Below are positions 54,822 to 63,792 of a DNA stretch of 64,000 nucleotides, piece after piece. Under the pieces are notes generated by a model. The model had not been told where the DNA came from and made no database searches. It saw nothing but the letters and a program-made list of their open reading frames with translations. This stretch comes from Fodinibius roseus. Lineage in GTDB: Bacteria; Bacteroidota; Rhodothermia; Balneolales; Balneolaceae. Location: positions 62,001-126,000 of the forward strand of contig NZ_FQUS01000009.1 in the NCBI RefSeq assembly GCF_900129315.1, written 5' to 3'. A program made the position numbers and the translations under genes. The stretch's first letter is position 1, and each line of letters starts with the position of its first letter.

Positions 54822-54854
54822 ACCCGCACCGGCGTGAAAACCGGTGTGGGTTTT
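54822..54854 (+). terminator. Strong rho-independent terminator
   Basis: ACCCGCACCGG (54822-54832) pairs with CCGGTGTGGGT (54841-54851) across an 8-nt loop with one G-U pair, followed by TTTTAT. No annotated gene ends just before it except the 24-codon ORF, which is why that ORF is listed. Confidence 0.9.
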
Positions 54855-55220
54855 ATAATAAATAGCGGCTTTCTACCATCAAAACCCTAACAACTCATTA
54901 CTCTCAACAAGCAGCAAGTAACGAAGATCGATATTGTATGCTGCTCATAGCATCGCTATATCAGATATTTCTTCTGATGAATCTCATCATTAATATCCAT
55001 ACCTTTCTCAAGACGTATAATCAGGTGTAAATAATAGAAGGGGCGGTAAAATTTTTAGGCCGCGGAATCTGAATACATGGCAGCAAAAGAATACGGACAG
55101 CAATCAACTCCCCGCTGGTATGCTGTCCCCCGTTTTGTTAGTCGATCTGCACTCTGGTATCATCATTTTAATCCGTATCAGTAACAGCAGGTTATAGTTC
55201 TAAATTAAATCTCACAAAGG

Positions 55221-56228
55221 ATGTTAAAATTACCATTCAGGGAAATAGAAGAAGTGCTGGCTGTCATTTTACGGAAATATAGTTTTGCCGATGAAAAAGC
55301 TCGACTTATTGCCAAGACACATACCCAGTCCAGCTGTGATGGTGTTTATTCACATGGACTGAACCGGTTTCCCCTGTTTATAGAATACATAGAACGGGGG
55401 TTAATTGACATAACGGCTGATCCCCAACGAGTTGCTTCTTTCGGAACGCTCGAACAGTGGGACGGCCGGCTGGGACCGGGTGTTACGAATGCTCATCAGT
55501 GCATGGATCGTGCGGTCGAACTTGCCCGAAAGCATACCATGGGCTGTGTTGCCCTGCGTAACACCAATCACTGGATGCGTGGAGGCACCTATGGGTGGCA
55601 GGCAGCTGACAGGGGAATGATAGCACTCTGCTTTACGAATACTCAACCCAATATGCCTCCCTGGGGAGGGAAAGAAAGCAGAATAGGTAATAACCCCTTT
55701 GTTATTGCCATTCCCCGTGAGGAGGGACATGTAGTACTTGACATGTCCATGTCGCAATTCTCATTCGGGAAAATCAATACCTATAAACTTAACGATGAGC
55801 AGCTGCCATTCTACGGGGGCTGGGATGAAGAGGGAAACCTGTCGAAAGACCCTGGAAAAATCCTTGACAAACAGCGGGGGTTGCCCATAGGCTATTGGAA
55901 GGGTTCCGCCTTGTCAATGGTCCTCGATATGCTGGCGGCATTTCTTTCGAATGGAAGGCACACCGCTCAAATCGGGGAGGAGGAGTATGAAACAGGCCTT
56001 TCCCAGGTTTTTATCTGTATTGACCCGGACCAGTTTTCGGACGGTACATTAAAAGATAATTTACTGAATGAAATTATTAATAACGTACATAATGTGTCCC
56101 CGATGGAACAGGGTCGAAGAACGTACTATCCCGGAGAACAAACAATGGCTACTCGCAGGGATCACCTCAAAAATGGCATCAGGGTCAGTGAAGAGGTGTG
56201 GGAGGCGATTACTGAGTTATCCAGGTAA
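55221..56228 (+). CDS. yiaK: 3-Dehydro-L-gulonate 2-dehydrogenase-like (YiaK family)
   Basis: A 335-aa NAD(P)-dependent reductase of the Ldh2/YiaK family. Readable family blocks are SCDGVYSHGLNRFPLF, WDGRLGPGVTNA, NTNHWMRGGTYGWQAADRG and GMIALCFTNTQPNMPPWGG, the last being typical of YiaK, which reduces 2,3-diketo-L-gulonate. Normal length. No sugar transporter or kinase gene is nearby, so the pathway is not encoded here. Confidence 0.88.
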   Translation: MLKLPFREIEEVLAVILRKYSFADEKARLIAKTHTQSSCDGVYSHGLNRFPLFIEYIERGLIDITADPQRVASFGTLEQWDGRLGPGVTNAHQCMDRAVELARKHTMGCVALRNTNHWMRGGTYGWQAADRGMIALCFTNTQPNMPPWGGKESRIGNNPFVIAIPREEGHVVLDMSMSQFSFGKINTYKLNDEQLPFYGGWDEEGNLSKDPGKILDKQRGLPIGYWKGSALSMVLDMLAAFLSNGRHTAQIGEEEYETGLSQVFICIDPDQFSDGTLKDNLLNEIINNVHNVSPMEQGRRTYYPGEQTMATRRDHLKNGIRVSEEVWEAITELSR

Positions 56229-56235
56229 GTTGGTT

Positions 56236-56307
56236 AATAGAGGCCATTACAAAACCGTTGTTATGCCCGGGCTCTACATATTAGCGATTTCAACATCCTC
56301 AAGTATA
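56236..56307 (-). repeat. Dispersed repeat family B, partial copy B6
   Basis: AGAGGCCATTACAAAACCG (56240-56258) with TTGTTATGCCC and GCGATTTCAACATCCTCA downstream matches the right half of B3 read on the opposite strand (GTAAAACCGTTGTTTTGCCC and GCGATTTCACCATCCTCA). It lies between the converging yiaK and pyrE stops and lacks the other end. Confidence 0.6.
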
Positions 56308-56313
56308 CAGCAA

Positions 56314-56955
56314 TTAATTCGGCCAGGTTTCCGGCTGCTCACGCCACTCGGCAAGCGTCTGCAAATCTTGCTCACTTACATAGCCGTTGTTACTGGCCAC
56401 CCTGATAAGTGTGGCGTAATCCGTTAGGGTATATATGGGAATATCCGCGTCTTCAAATCGCTGGATGGCCTTGTCAAATCCGTAGGTAAATATACTTAGC
56501 ACAGCCCGAACGTCCGCGCCGATAAATTTAAGGGCTTCAACCACTGAGATGGCCGAACCGCCCGTTGAAATAAGATCTTCAATAATAACCGTGGATTCTC
56601 CCTTTTGAATGCCTCCCTCAATTTGATTACCCAATCCGTATGCTTTTGCTTTAGCACGAACGTATGACATCGGCTTGTTAATGTTTTCGGCAACCCAGGC
56701 TGCGTGGGGAATGCCGGCGGTGGCCGTGCCCGTAATCACATCGATGTCGGCGTGTTCTTTATTGATAAACGAAACAAATCTCTTTGCAATTTTTTTGCGG
56801 ATTTTGGGGTACCGCATAGTAAGCCGATTGTCGCAATAAATAGGCGAATTCCAACCGGAGGCCCACGTAAAAGGATCATTCGGTCGAAGAATGACGGCGT
56901 TTATCCTGAGCAGGTCAAGTGCTATTTCTTCTGAAAATGGTGAATCAATAATCAT
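56314..56955 (-). CDS. pyrE: Orotate phosphoribosyltransferase
   Basis: Joins orotate to PRPP to give OMP in pyrimidine synthesis. The 213-aa protein has the family blocks GWNSPIYCDNRLTM, VITGTATAGIPHAAWVAE, RAKAKAYGLGNQIEGG and the PRPP-binding VIIEDLISTGGSA. Length is normal. Other pyr genes are elsewhere. It is 77 bp downstream of pgpA on the same strand. Confidence 0.95.
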   Translation of the reverse strand: MIIDSPFSEEIALDLLRINAVILRPNDPFTWASGWNSPIYCDNRLTMRYPKIRKKIAKRFVSFINKEHADIDVITGTATAGIPHAAWVAENINKPMSYVRAKAKAYGLGNQIEGGIQKGESTVIIEDLISTGGSAISVVEALKFIGADVRAVLSIFTYGFDKAIQRFEDADIPIYTLTDYATLIRVASNNGYVSEQDLQTLAEWREQPETWPN

Positions 56956-57032
56956 ACGAAAAGTGATTAACTACAGCCTGTAGGAATACACTAACGGCTG
57001 TATATGATGGTAATGTTAGTACAATACTGTTA

Positions 57033-57500
57033 TTATATTAAAAATAAAATGATTTTTAAGCATAAAAAGGCATAAAAACCTGCGAGCAGGTCGTCTATCA
57101 ATATTCCCAGTCCGCCCGGCAGTTGTTGCAGTTCATCAACGCCCAAAGGTTTTTTTATATCAAAAAAGCGGAAAATAAAAAAACCGGTTACCAGTAGCAT
57201 GATATCGTAACTGATAACTCCCGAAAAAGGGATGGCGATGAAAGCCATGCTTTGACCGGCAAATTCATCCATAACCAGGGGAGAGGGGTCGCCTCCCCAT
57301 ACGCGCTCACACTCTTCGGATACCCAGATGGTAATCAATGAACAAAGCAGCGCAAGGAGCGCCATCCCATACCAGGGAGCATAGACGCCTACAAAGTAAA
57401 TTGGGAAGAGAGCAAAAAAACTACCCCAGGTTCCCGGTGCATTTGGTAAGAATCCAGCATAGAAAAAACTACCTAATATCGGTTTTATTTTTTGTATCAT
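57033..57500 (-). CDS. pgpA: Phosphatidylglycerophosphatase A
   Basis: Dephosphorylates phosphatidylglycerol-phosphate in the inner membrane. The 155-aa protein has three or four hydrophobic segments and the PgpA blocks NAPGTWGSFFAL and VMDEFAGQSMAF, then PGGLGILIDDLLAGFYA at the end. It overlaps the upstream pgsA gene by 32 bp, so substrate synthesis and dephosphorylation are coupled at translation. Confidence 0.92.
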   Translation of the reverse strand: MIQKIKPILGSFFYAGFLPNAPGTWGSFFALFPIYFVGVYAPWYGMALLALLCSLITIWVSEECERVWGGDPSPLVMDEFAGQSMAFIAIPFSGVISYDIMLLVTGFFIFRFFDIKKPLGVDELQQLPGGLGILIDDLLAGFYAFLCLKIILFLI

Positions 57501-58077
57501 ATTTGGTAAAAATATTTTTATTTACGTAAATATATTCAATTCCGGAATACAAAGTAAGCACCACAATGACCATCATACCCCATCCCAGGACACCCGATTG
57601 CAGCAATTGGACGCAGTAGCTGCTAAGCCAGACATCCGTTGAAACAAAAACACCGACCAAGAGCACAAGATAAAGAAAAATCATCTGGCTCATAGTCTTT
57701 ATTTTGGCAGTCAGGCGTGTATTCATTTTGATGTCACGCCAGTCGGCCACGATCCGCATAGTCGTGACAACCACATCACGGAGAACAATGATGGCTATGG
57801 CCCACCAGGGAAACTGTGTGGCATCAATAAAGGGTAAACAGATAAAACCTGCAAAAGTTAAAAATTTATCAGCCAGCGGATCCAGAAAAACACCATATGA
57901 AGTCTGAGCTTCATACAAGCGTGCGATATAACCGTCGAAAAAATCCGTCACTACAGCAACAGCAAAAATGCCAACACTGAGTGCGCGCCATACCACCTCA
58001 TCCTGCACATACAACACAAGAAAAATGGGGGCCAGAATAATCCGAATAGTACTTAATATATTTGGAAGTCGATGCAC
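57469..58077 (-). CDS. pgsA: CDP-diacylglycerol--glycerol-3-phosphate 3-phosphatidyltransferase
   Basis: Makes phosphatidylglycerol-phosphate. The 202-aa membrane protein has the CDP-alcohol phosphotransferase motif D-G-x2-A-R-x8-G-x3-D-x3-D: DFFDGYIARLYEAQTSYGVF then LDPLADK. N-terminal NILSTIRIILAPIF is also typical. With pgpA it provides the two committed steps to phosphatidylglycerol, the substrate of the PLD enzyme at 8747. Confidence 0.94.
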   Translation of the reverse strand: MHRLPNILSTIRIILAPIFLVLYVQDEVVWRALSVGIFAVAVVTDFFDGYIARLYEAQTSYGVFLDPLADKFLTFAGFICLPFIDATQFPWWAIAIIVLRDVVVTTMRIVADWRDIKMNTRLTAKIKTMSQMIFLYLVLLVGVFVSTDVWLSSYCVQLLQSGVLGWGMMVIVVLTLYSGIEYIYVNKNIFTKYDTKNKTDIR

Positions 58078-58206
58078 GTATATTCAACTGCAGTCGTTAG
58101 TAGTCATTGCCATGAACATAAAGCATTTATAAAATGCTTCGAAAAGCTACCAAAGATTGATATTTTGGAATTCAATTTTACCTAAAATACGAATTTGAAT
58201 AACAGT

Positions 58207-59493
58207 ATGCAGTGCAGGATTATAAGTATAGGTGACGAGTTGCTTATAGGCGATACCGTGAACACCAACGCAAGCTGGATGGCGCAGACATTCACAGAAG
58301 CCGGTATAGAAGTCAGCCGTATAGACACTATCAAAGATGAACTTCCGGTTATAAAGGAAGTCACCCGAGAGGCCCTGGCGTCCGATAGTATTGTGATTAC
58401 TACCGGGGGACTGGGCCCCACCCATGACGATGTTACGAAACAGGCCGTCGCTGAGCTTTTTGATTCTGAACTGATTGTGCACGAAGAGACGCTTTCTTTT
58501 ATTAAAAAGATTTTCGCGAAACGTAATATCCCGTTCAGTGAATCGAACTATCGCCAGGCCGAAGTTCCGGCTGACTGTGAGGTATTGCTCAATACGCAGG
58601 GGACAGCCCCGGGTCTGTGGTTTGAACGGGACGGGAAGGTGCTTGCTGTGCTACCCGGCGTGCCGTATGAGATGAAGCATCTGGTCAATACATACATATT
58701 GCCAAGACTCAGGAAAACGCTGTTAGGTACTGAAGTTCGAAGGTCCTATTATCTGCTCACTTCCGGCATCGGAGAAAGTACGCTCAGTGATGAGGTCATC
58801 GGCGAGCTGGATTCTTATTTGAATACCGGTGTCAGTGTAGCATACCTGCCAGGTCCCGAGGGCACGCGAATCCGGATCCGCGGCCGCGCGCCCTCAGAAA
58901 GCGCACTGGAAGAGCGACTACAACCATTGATCGGGCATATCCGGGAAAAGGCGGGAGCCTATATTGTGGGCGAAGGGAAGGATCTCCGGCTTGCTGAAGC
59001 GGTCGGAACGGTGCTTCTTCAAGAGCAATTGACCATTGCCGTTGCTGAGAGCTGTACGGGCGGCTCTGTCGCCGATGCACTGACGGACATTCCGGGTAGC
59101 AGCCGGTATGTGAAGGGGGGCGTCATCGCTTATGACAATGAAGTAAAAATAGCACAGTTGGAGGTGAATGAAGATGTCCTGAAAGAGGTCGGCGCCGTCA
59201 GCAAGCAGGTGGCATTACAGATGGCCCGTGGCATAGCCCGAAGGCTGGGTACTGATATCGGTGTTTCAACGACGGGTATAGCCGGGCCGGGGGGCGGAAC
59301 AAAAGCGAAACCGGTTGGGTTGGTATGGATAGGTTTTTGGAATAAAGATCAGCATTTTGCGCTCCGGGCACAGTTTACCAAAGATCGGTTGGCAAACAAA
59401 AAGCGAACGACAGCCGTTGTTATGGAAATGACACGCCGGGTGACTTCAAATATCGAAGAAATGCCTTATGGACTTAAAAAACAGCCAGCTTGA
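58207..59493 (+). CDS. cinA: CinA-family protein (competence/damage-inducible)
   Basis: A 428-aa two-domain protein: N-terminal MoCF-like domain with GDELLIGDTVNTNASWM and TTGGLGPTHDDVTK, and C-terminal CinA/PncC amidase domain with VAESCTGGSVADALTD and GIAGPGGGTKAKPVG. Known members cleave NAD-related pyrophosphates or deamidate NMN. ATG 58207 was chosen over an in-frame TTG at 58195. The stop overlaps the next start by 4 bp (TTGA). Confidence 0.93.
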   Translation: MQCRIISIGDELLIGDTVNTNASWMAQTFTEAGIEVSRIDTIKDELPVIKEVTREALASDSIVITTGGLGPTHDDVTKQAVAELFDSELIVHEETLSFIKKIFAKRNIPFSESNYRQAEVPADCEVLLNTQGTAPGLWFERDGKVLAVLPGVPYEMKHLVNTYILPRLRKTLLGTEVRRSYYLLTSGIGESTLSDEVIGELDSYLNTGVSVAYLPGPEGTRIRIRGRAPSESALEERLQPLIGHIREKAGAYIVGEGKDLRLAEAVGTVLLQEQLTIAVAESCTGGSVADALTDIPGSSRYVKGGVIAYDNEVKIAQLEVNEDVLKEVGAVSKQVALQMARGIARRLGTDIGVSTTGIAGPGGGTKAKPVGLVWIGFWNKDQHFALRAQFTKDRLANKKRTTAVVMEMTRRVTSNIEEMPYGLKKQPA

Positions 59494-61550
59494 AATTATC
59501 TTTTCTGACATATGTTTTTATTCTTCTGTGGGTCGTTTCTCCGGGTGCCTGGGCACAGGTTGATCATACGTCAATAGATTCAGTAACGGTGGATACGACT
59601 ATTCTTAAACCGGTTACCTTTACAGAAGCATCCGGAGCAGCCGATACGCTTAGTCAGGAAGATCAAAAGCCGCTGATTAAAGTAGTTCCGTGGGAGTTTC
59701 ACGCTCCGCTGGGAGCAGAGGTTACCGCAACCGACAGCACGTTACGATGGAAGATATGGCCGGACTGGACCTACAAACTTAACCGGAAGCCAGGGGTTGT
59801 CAGCTACCGGATGGGGACCAGTATCCGGTCGAATGCCGTGCAGCGGTATGCCCATGAACCGCGTCACCAGGAACTGTATTGGGAGGGCATTCCCCTCAAT
59901 GACCCTGTTTCAGGCATGCTCAACTGGTCGCTTATCCCTCAGCATAAAATAAGTGACTTCTACGGAGAAGAACGGGGGACCCATTACCGTTCGACCTATT
60001 ACCTGAGACAGTATTATCTGAATGAACCTCTTTCGAGACTTATTTACAGTGAAAGCAAGTTTTCGAGCCGTAATCTGGAGTTTGAAGTCAGTCACAATTT
60101 ATCCCAAAAAACGAATATAGAACTCCGGTATTGGGACCGAAGGGAGGGGGGGGAATACAACAATTCTGAAGTCATAGGCCGTCAAATTTTTGCCAAAGCC
60201 AGCCACCATCTTGACAACCGGCATTATCTGAAGCTTAATTATGTCAACAACAAGATGGATATTGGCCGTCCTTTCGGCTATTCCCTTTCGGACATGTTAA
60301 GGTTTAATTTTGATCGGTATGATACGCAGGCCAACGAATCAAACGGAAATTCAACTGAAATTAACAACCTGCTTGCGCTAAACTTCTACCGGCGAAGTCC
60401 GGATTCAACACGTCAGCGGAAGTCGGAGTCTGATAACCTGCATGCCAGCCTGTATCGTAGAAGCACACAGCGAGCGGTACAGTATTCGGCCGACTCCACT
60501 ACCTATAATATCGGCTCTGTCGGCTTATCCGCCCGTAAATGGTGGACTAAGGGAATAGCGGAATTGGAAGGAGGCATCAATTACGAATATTTTTTAAACA
60601 AAGAACAAGCCAATCATGTATTAGCTACCGGTAACTGGGGACTTCTGGAAGTTGAAGGCAAGGCAAAGGTTCACCTCGCATCCTTTTTGAGCGTAAGAGG
60701 AGGGGGGACCGTCCGGTCGCGAAGTGACGGATTTCGATCCTATCGATTAAATGCTGCTGCGGACTTCAGGGCAGGTAAGCTGAGCCTTTCGCCAGGCTTG
60801 TCTGTCGGCTCACTGATGCCCACTCCCCAGCAGCTGTACTGGCGATCCGAAAATTTTGCCGGAGATCCAAACCTTTTGAATGAAGAGATGCAGGAAGCCC
60901 GGGCCAGGTTAACCTATGATATTACCTCAAATTCCCGCGTCGGCATCCGCCTTCAGCACAAAGATATTAACAACGGTTTGATGGTTGAGGAAATTGATAT
61001 ACTGACGAACCTGAACGGCTATAACAGCAACATGATTTTGGGTGCGAACAGATCGTATGCAAACAAGGACAGCTACGCTTCCCAGTCGGCTGCGTTCTTT
61101 TTTGACTGGGATGCCACCCATTTCGAGCTGGATGGTTCCGCCACGTTCCACCGATTTACAAACAGTACGGTTGAGCCCAACAACCCCATCCCTATGTCCG
61201 CCGAGGAACGCATATGGCTGAAAGGAGGGGCCTACTGGAAGGGCTATATGTTTGGACGAGCGACCTACGTAAAAGCGGGACTTTCCGGCATGATTGCTCC
61301 CTTTCGGTATCAGGCGGATCATTATAATCCGGAGCTGGATTACTGGCAGCCGGTAAGCAGTGATCAGGCTTTGCCGGCATTTAATCGCCTGGATCTTGAT
61401 ATCTCCGCGCGTGTTCGATCAATCGTTTTCGTCATGCGCTGGCAAAATATACTTGATGATGTAAGTCAGCTGGGCTACTTTGAGACGGCTGGATACCCCA
61501 TGTCGCAACGAAAATTCCTGTTTGGAGTTCGCGCCTTATTTAGGAACTAA
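59490..61550 (+). CDS. Putative outer-membrane beta-barrel porin/receptor
   Basis: A 686-aa secreted protein (signal peptide 1-22, ending AWAQ). Residues about 110-170 resemble a TonB-receptor plug-like region, with YWEGIPLNDPVSGMLNWSLIPQ. The rest is rich in alternating aromatic beta-strands, typical of a large barrel. The C-terminus MSQRKFLFGVRALFRN fits an outer-membrane insertion signal. No TonB box is clear, so it may be a non-TonB porin. It starts at TTG 59490, overlapping the cinA stop, and is 11 bp upstream of ftsX. Confidence 0.75.
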   Translation: MKLSFLTYVFILLWVVSPGAWAQVDHTSIDSVTVDTTILKPVTFTEASGAADTLSQEDQKPLIKVVPWEFHAPLGAEVTATDSTLRWKIWPDWTYKLNRKPGVVSYRMGTSIRSNAVQRYAHEPRHQELYWEGIPLNDPVSGMLNWSLIPQHKISDFYGEERGTHYRSTYYLRQYYLNEPLSRLIYSESKFSSRNLEFEVSHNLSQKTNIELRYWDRREGGEYNNSEVIGRQIFAKASHHLDNRHYLKLNYVNNKMDIGRPFGYSLSDMLRFNFDRYDTQANESNGNSTEINNLLALNFYRRSPDSTRQRKSESDNLHASLYRRSTQRAVQYSADSTTYNIGSVGLSARKWWTKGIAELEGGINYEYFLNKEQANHVLATGNWGLLEVEGKAKVHLASFLSVRGGGTVRSRSDGFRSYRLNAAADFRAGKLSLSPGLSVGSLMPTPQQLYWRSENFAGDPNLLNEEMQEARARLTYDITSNSRVGIRLQHKDINNGLMVEEIDILTNLNGYNSNMILGANRSYANKDSYASQSAAFFFDWDATHFELDGSATFHRFTNSTVEPNNPIPMSAEERIWLKGGAYWKGYMFGRATYVKAGLSGMIAPFRYQADHYNPELDYWQPVSSDQALPAFNRLDLDISARVRSIVFVMRWQNILDDVSQLGYFETAGYPMSQRKFLFGVRALFRN

Positions 61551-61561
61551 AAAAAATATTT

Positions 61562-62446
61562 ATGAGCTTAGGATATGTGATAAAAGAAGGTATAGCCGGT
61601 TTCAGACGCGCACGACTGGCTTCCTTTACCGCTATTTTTTCCCTGTTTGTTGCCATCCTGCTTCTGGGCGTCCTTGCGCGGGTCTCTTACAACGCTTATG
61701 AGGTTGCACAATCACTCAAACAGTCCATCGACATAGAAGTTTTTCTCAATGATCAGGACGAGAATTCGCTGCAGGATTTGAGGCAAAACCTGGAAGAACA
61801 GGAGATCATACAGGAGGTAACCTATATATCTCAGGACAGCGCCGCGGCCATTTTTAAAGAAGAATTCGGTACGGGAGCCGCTTCAATGGCCGATCTTAAT
61901 TTTTTACCGGCCTCATTCCGGCTGGTGGTTGCATCAAATACCGCCATAAACCGGGTTGACAGTCTTGTGACTGAAATAGAGAATCATGAAAATGTGGATG
62001 AGGTGCGATTCAATCAGCAACTGCTGCAGATGATGGAGCAGCGTTTTCGTACGGTAGCCATAGCGGGTGGGGGACTGGGTATCCTTATTTTATTAGCTTC
62101 ACTTATTCTGGTTTTCAACACCATCCGGCTTACCATCTATGCCAAGCGCGATCTTATCAAAGCGATGAAATTAGTGGGGGCAACAAACGGATTTATTCGC
62201 CGGCCCTTTGTAGTGGAAGGTATCATTCAAGGTTTCATTGCCGGAATATTGGCCGTAAGCGTTATGTTTGTGGTCTTTCGTTTTATACTCCCCGAATATA
62301 TTCCCCAGTTTGGCGTTTTGTCGTGGCCTTTCGGTCGTTGGTATTACCTGAGCGGGGCGATGGTGCTGTTATCCATTTTTATGGGATACTGGGGAAGCCA
62401 GTGGGCCGCCCGTAAATTTATAAAACAGACCTCCATTTCTGAATAG
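61562..62446 (+). CDS. ftsX: Cell-division permease-like protein FtsX
   Basis: Membrane partner of FtsE that activates septal peptidoglycan hydrolases. The 294-aa protein has an N-terminal helix (about 20-45), an extracytoplasmic domain (about 50-160) and three C-terminal helices of the FtsX fold, with the cytoplasmic block IRLTIYAKRDLIKAMKLVGA. It follows cinA and the barrel gene. ftsE is at 44428, on the other strand. Confidence 0.9.
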   Translation: MSLGYVIKEGIAGFRRARLASFTAIFSLFVAILLLGVLARVSYNAYEVAQSLKQSIDIEVFLNDQDENSLQDLRQNLEEQEIIQEVTYISQDSAAAIFKEEFGTGAASMADLNFLPASFRLVVASNTAINRVDSLVTEIENHENVDEVRFNQQLLQMMEQRFRTVAIAGGGLGILILLASLILVFNTIRLTIYAKRDLIKAMKLVGATNGFIRRPFVVEGIIQGFIAGILAVSVMFVVFRFILPEYIPQFGVLSWPFGRWYYLSGAMVLLSIFMGYWGSQWAARKFIKQTSISE

Positions 62447-62489
62447 TATGATTACCGTCAGCCGTGGATTGATTAGGAAATCCTCAATA

Positions 62490-62600
62490 AGAAGCCTTTG
62501 GAAACCGGGGATTTTAGTCAACATCAAGGCCCCGGGAAGGTTGCCCTCGCAGCATTTAACTCATATGTGAGGATTTCAGCCGACAGTGAAATAAACAGTT
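62490..62600 (+). repeat. Dispersed repeat family B, copy B5 (right end missing)
   Basis: AGAAGCCTTTGGAAACCGGG (62490-62509) starts the element. The interior GGATTTTAGTCAACATCAAG, CCTCGCAGCAT and CATATGTGAGGATTTCAGCC matches B1 read on the opposite strand. The right inverted end is not recognisable. It sits between the converging ftsX and NYN genes. Confidence 0.6.
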
Positions 62601-62627
62601 GAAATCCAACTTATGCTGGTATTCAGG

Positions 62628-63371
62628 CTATTTTCGTTTGTCTTTTACATAAACAGCGGCAGCATGACCCTGTCCCGTTGAACGTTCCTCAATTTCAAAA
62701 AGTTGAATGGCCTCTACCAGTTCGCCCAGTTTGCGGTAGCCGTAATTGCGCGGATCAAATTCCGGTGACTGCTTGGCAATATAACTGCCCACTTGTCCCA
62801 AGTGAGCCCAGCCGCTTTCGTCAGACGAGACCTCAATGGCGTTGCGTACCAGGTTTACAAGCTTGGTATCCTGTTTGAGCTCATTGGTCGACATGCGTCG
62901 GAAAGAAGACTCCGTATCCGGTTCCTCCTCACTGCGCAACACTTCGGTATAAATAAACTTGTCGCAGGCGGCGACAAAAGGATCTGGCGTCTTCTGTTCG
63001 CCAAATCCGTAGACCGTCAGTCCCGATTCACGAATGCGTGCCGCTAATTTGGTAAAGTCGCTATCGCTCGAGACAATACAAAAACCATCAAATCGATCGG
63101 TATAAAGCAGGTCCATGGCATCGATGATCATGGCACTGTCAGTGGCATTTTTACCACTGGTATAACCAAACTGCTGAATAGGCTGTATAGAGTACTGTAA
63201 CAAGTGCTCTTTCCAGCCTCTGAGCCTGTTGGAGGTCCAGTCTCCATAAATACGCTTGACATTAGCAGTACCGTATTTTGCGATCTCCGCGAGGAGTCCT
63301 TCGATAATGGACGGCTGAGCATTATCGGCATCAATAAGTACGGCTAATTTCGTGTTTGTATCTGCATCCAT
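62628..63371 (-). CDS. NYN-domain protein with C-terminal OST-HTH/LOTUS domain
   Basis: A 247-aa protein. Residues 1-150 are a LabA-like NYN (PIN-fold) domain with the acidic active-site motifs VLIDADNAQ (11-19) and VSSDSDFTKLA; members are thought to be RNases. Residues about 165-240 form an OST-HTH/LOTUS domain, with LGQVGSYIAKQSPEFDPRNY, that binds RNA. The same pairing occurs in many bacterial LabA/DUF88 proteins. It is probably an RNA-processing enzyme; the target is unknown. Confidence 0.88.
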   Translation of the reverse strand: MDADTNTKLAVLIDADNAQPSIIEGLLAEIAKYGTANVKRIYGDWTSNRLRGWKEHLLQYSIQPIQQFGYTSGKNATDSAMIIDAMDLLYTDRFDGFCIVSSDSDFTKLAARIRESGLTVYGFGEQKTPDPFVAACDKFIYTEVLRSEEEPDTESSFRRMSTNELKQDTKLVNLVRNAIEVSSDESGWAHLGQVGSYIAKQSPEFDPRNYGYRKLGELVEAIQLFEIEERSTGQGHAAAVYVKDKRK

Positions 63372-63792
63372 GTATTGGAAGTAAATAAAGGTGAGTTAGA
63401 TATATGAAACAAAGCTCTGTAAAGTAATACGTTCCTGCTATGCTTATCAGTATAATCCTTTAACTCAAACTCAGGTTAATGTTAATAGGCGGACGTTTCT
63501 ATATCCTGTGGGATAATGTACAAGAAAATGTCTACATTCTCAGCCAAAAGTTCGTCAAAATTATATAAGACCGGTTGAGAAGCGTTATTGGCATATTTTG
63601 CCACATTATTGTCCGCATAATAATCACATCCTTAATATTGAGTTAACAATCAACCTACCTTTACACCCCTAAAATGCCCTTAAAAGTATTTAAATGCCGA
63701 TTTAGTTGTTGATATTTATCGTTATTTTCCGTTACTTATGGTAGAAACGTTACTCAGTAACGACAATTAACTTTATAATTAACTATGTTGTT
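63372..63792 (+). other. AT-rich gap before the last gene
   Basis: 421 bp with no convincing ORF. Its composition is clearly more AT-rich than the core genes. The last 75 bp hold the CGTTAC array listed next, followed by a TATAAT-like stretch (63773-63778). This may be the edge of an accessory region that continues beyond the window. Confidence 0.5.
63720..63762 (+). promoter_or_regulatory. Operator-like array of CGTTAC sites
   Basis: CGTTAT (63720-63725), CGTTAC (63730-63735), CGTTAC (63748-63753) and the inverted GTAACG (63757-63762). The last two form a perfect 15-bp palindrome CGTTAC-TCA-GTAACG, 30 bp before the ATG of the final gene. Spacing of 10 and 18 bp, and the palindrome, suggest a repressor operator, perhaps for the final gene itself. 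Confidence 0.5.

Larger units (their letters stand above)
54486..55220 (+). other. 735-bp gap between the amidohydrolase cluster and the YiaK-type gene
   Basis: The only coding candidate is a 24-codon ORF at 54702-54776, listed separately with its terminator. The 12-bp word CAGGTTATAGTT occurs at 54665-54676 and again at 55188-55199, just before the YiaK-type gene. The remainder is AT-rich and shows no family repeat. Confidence 0.5.
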
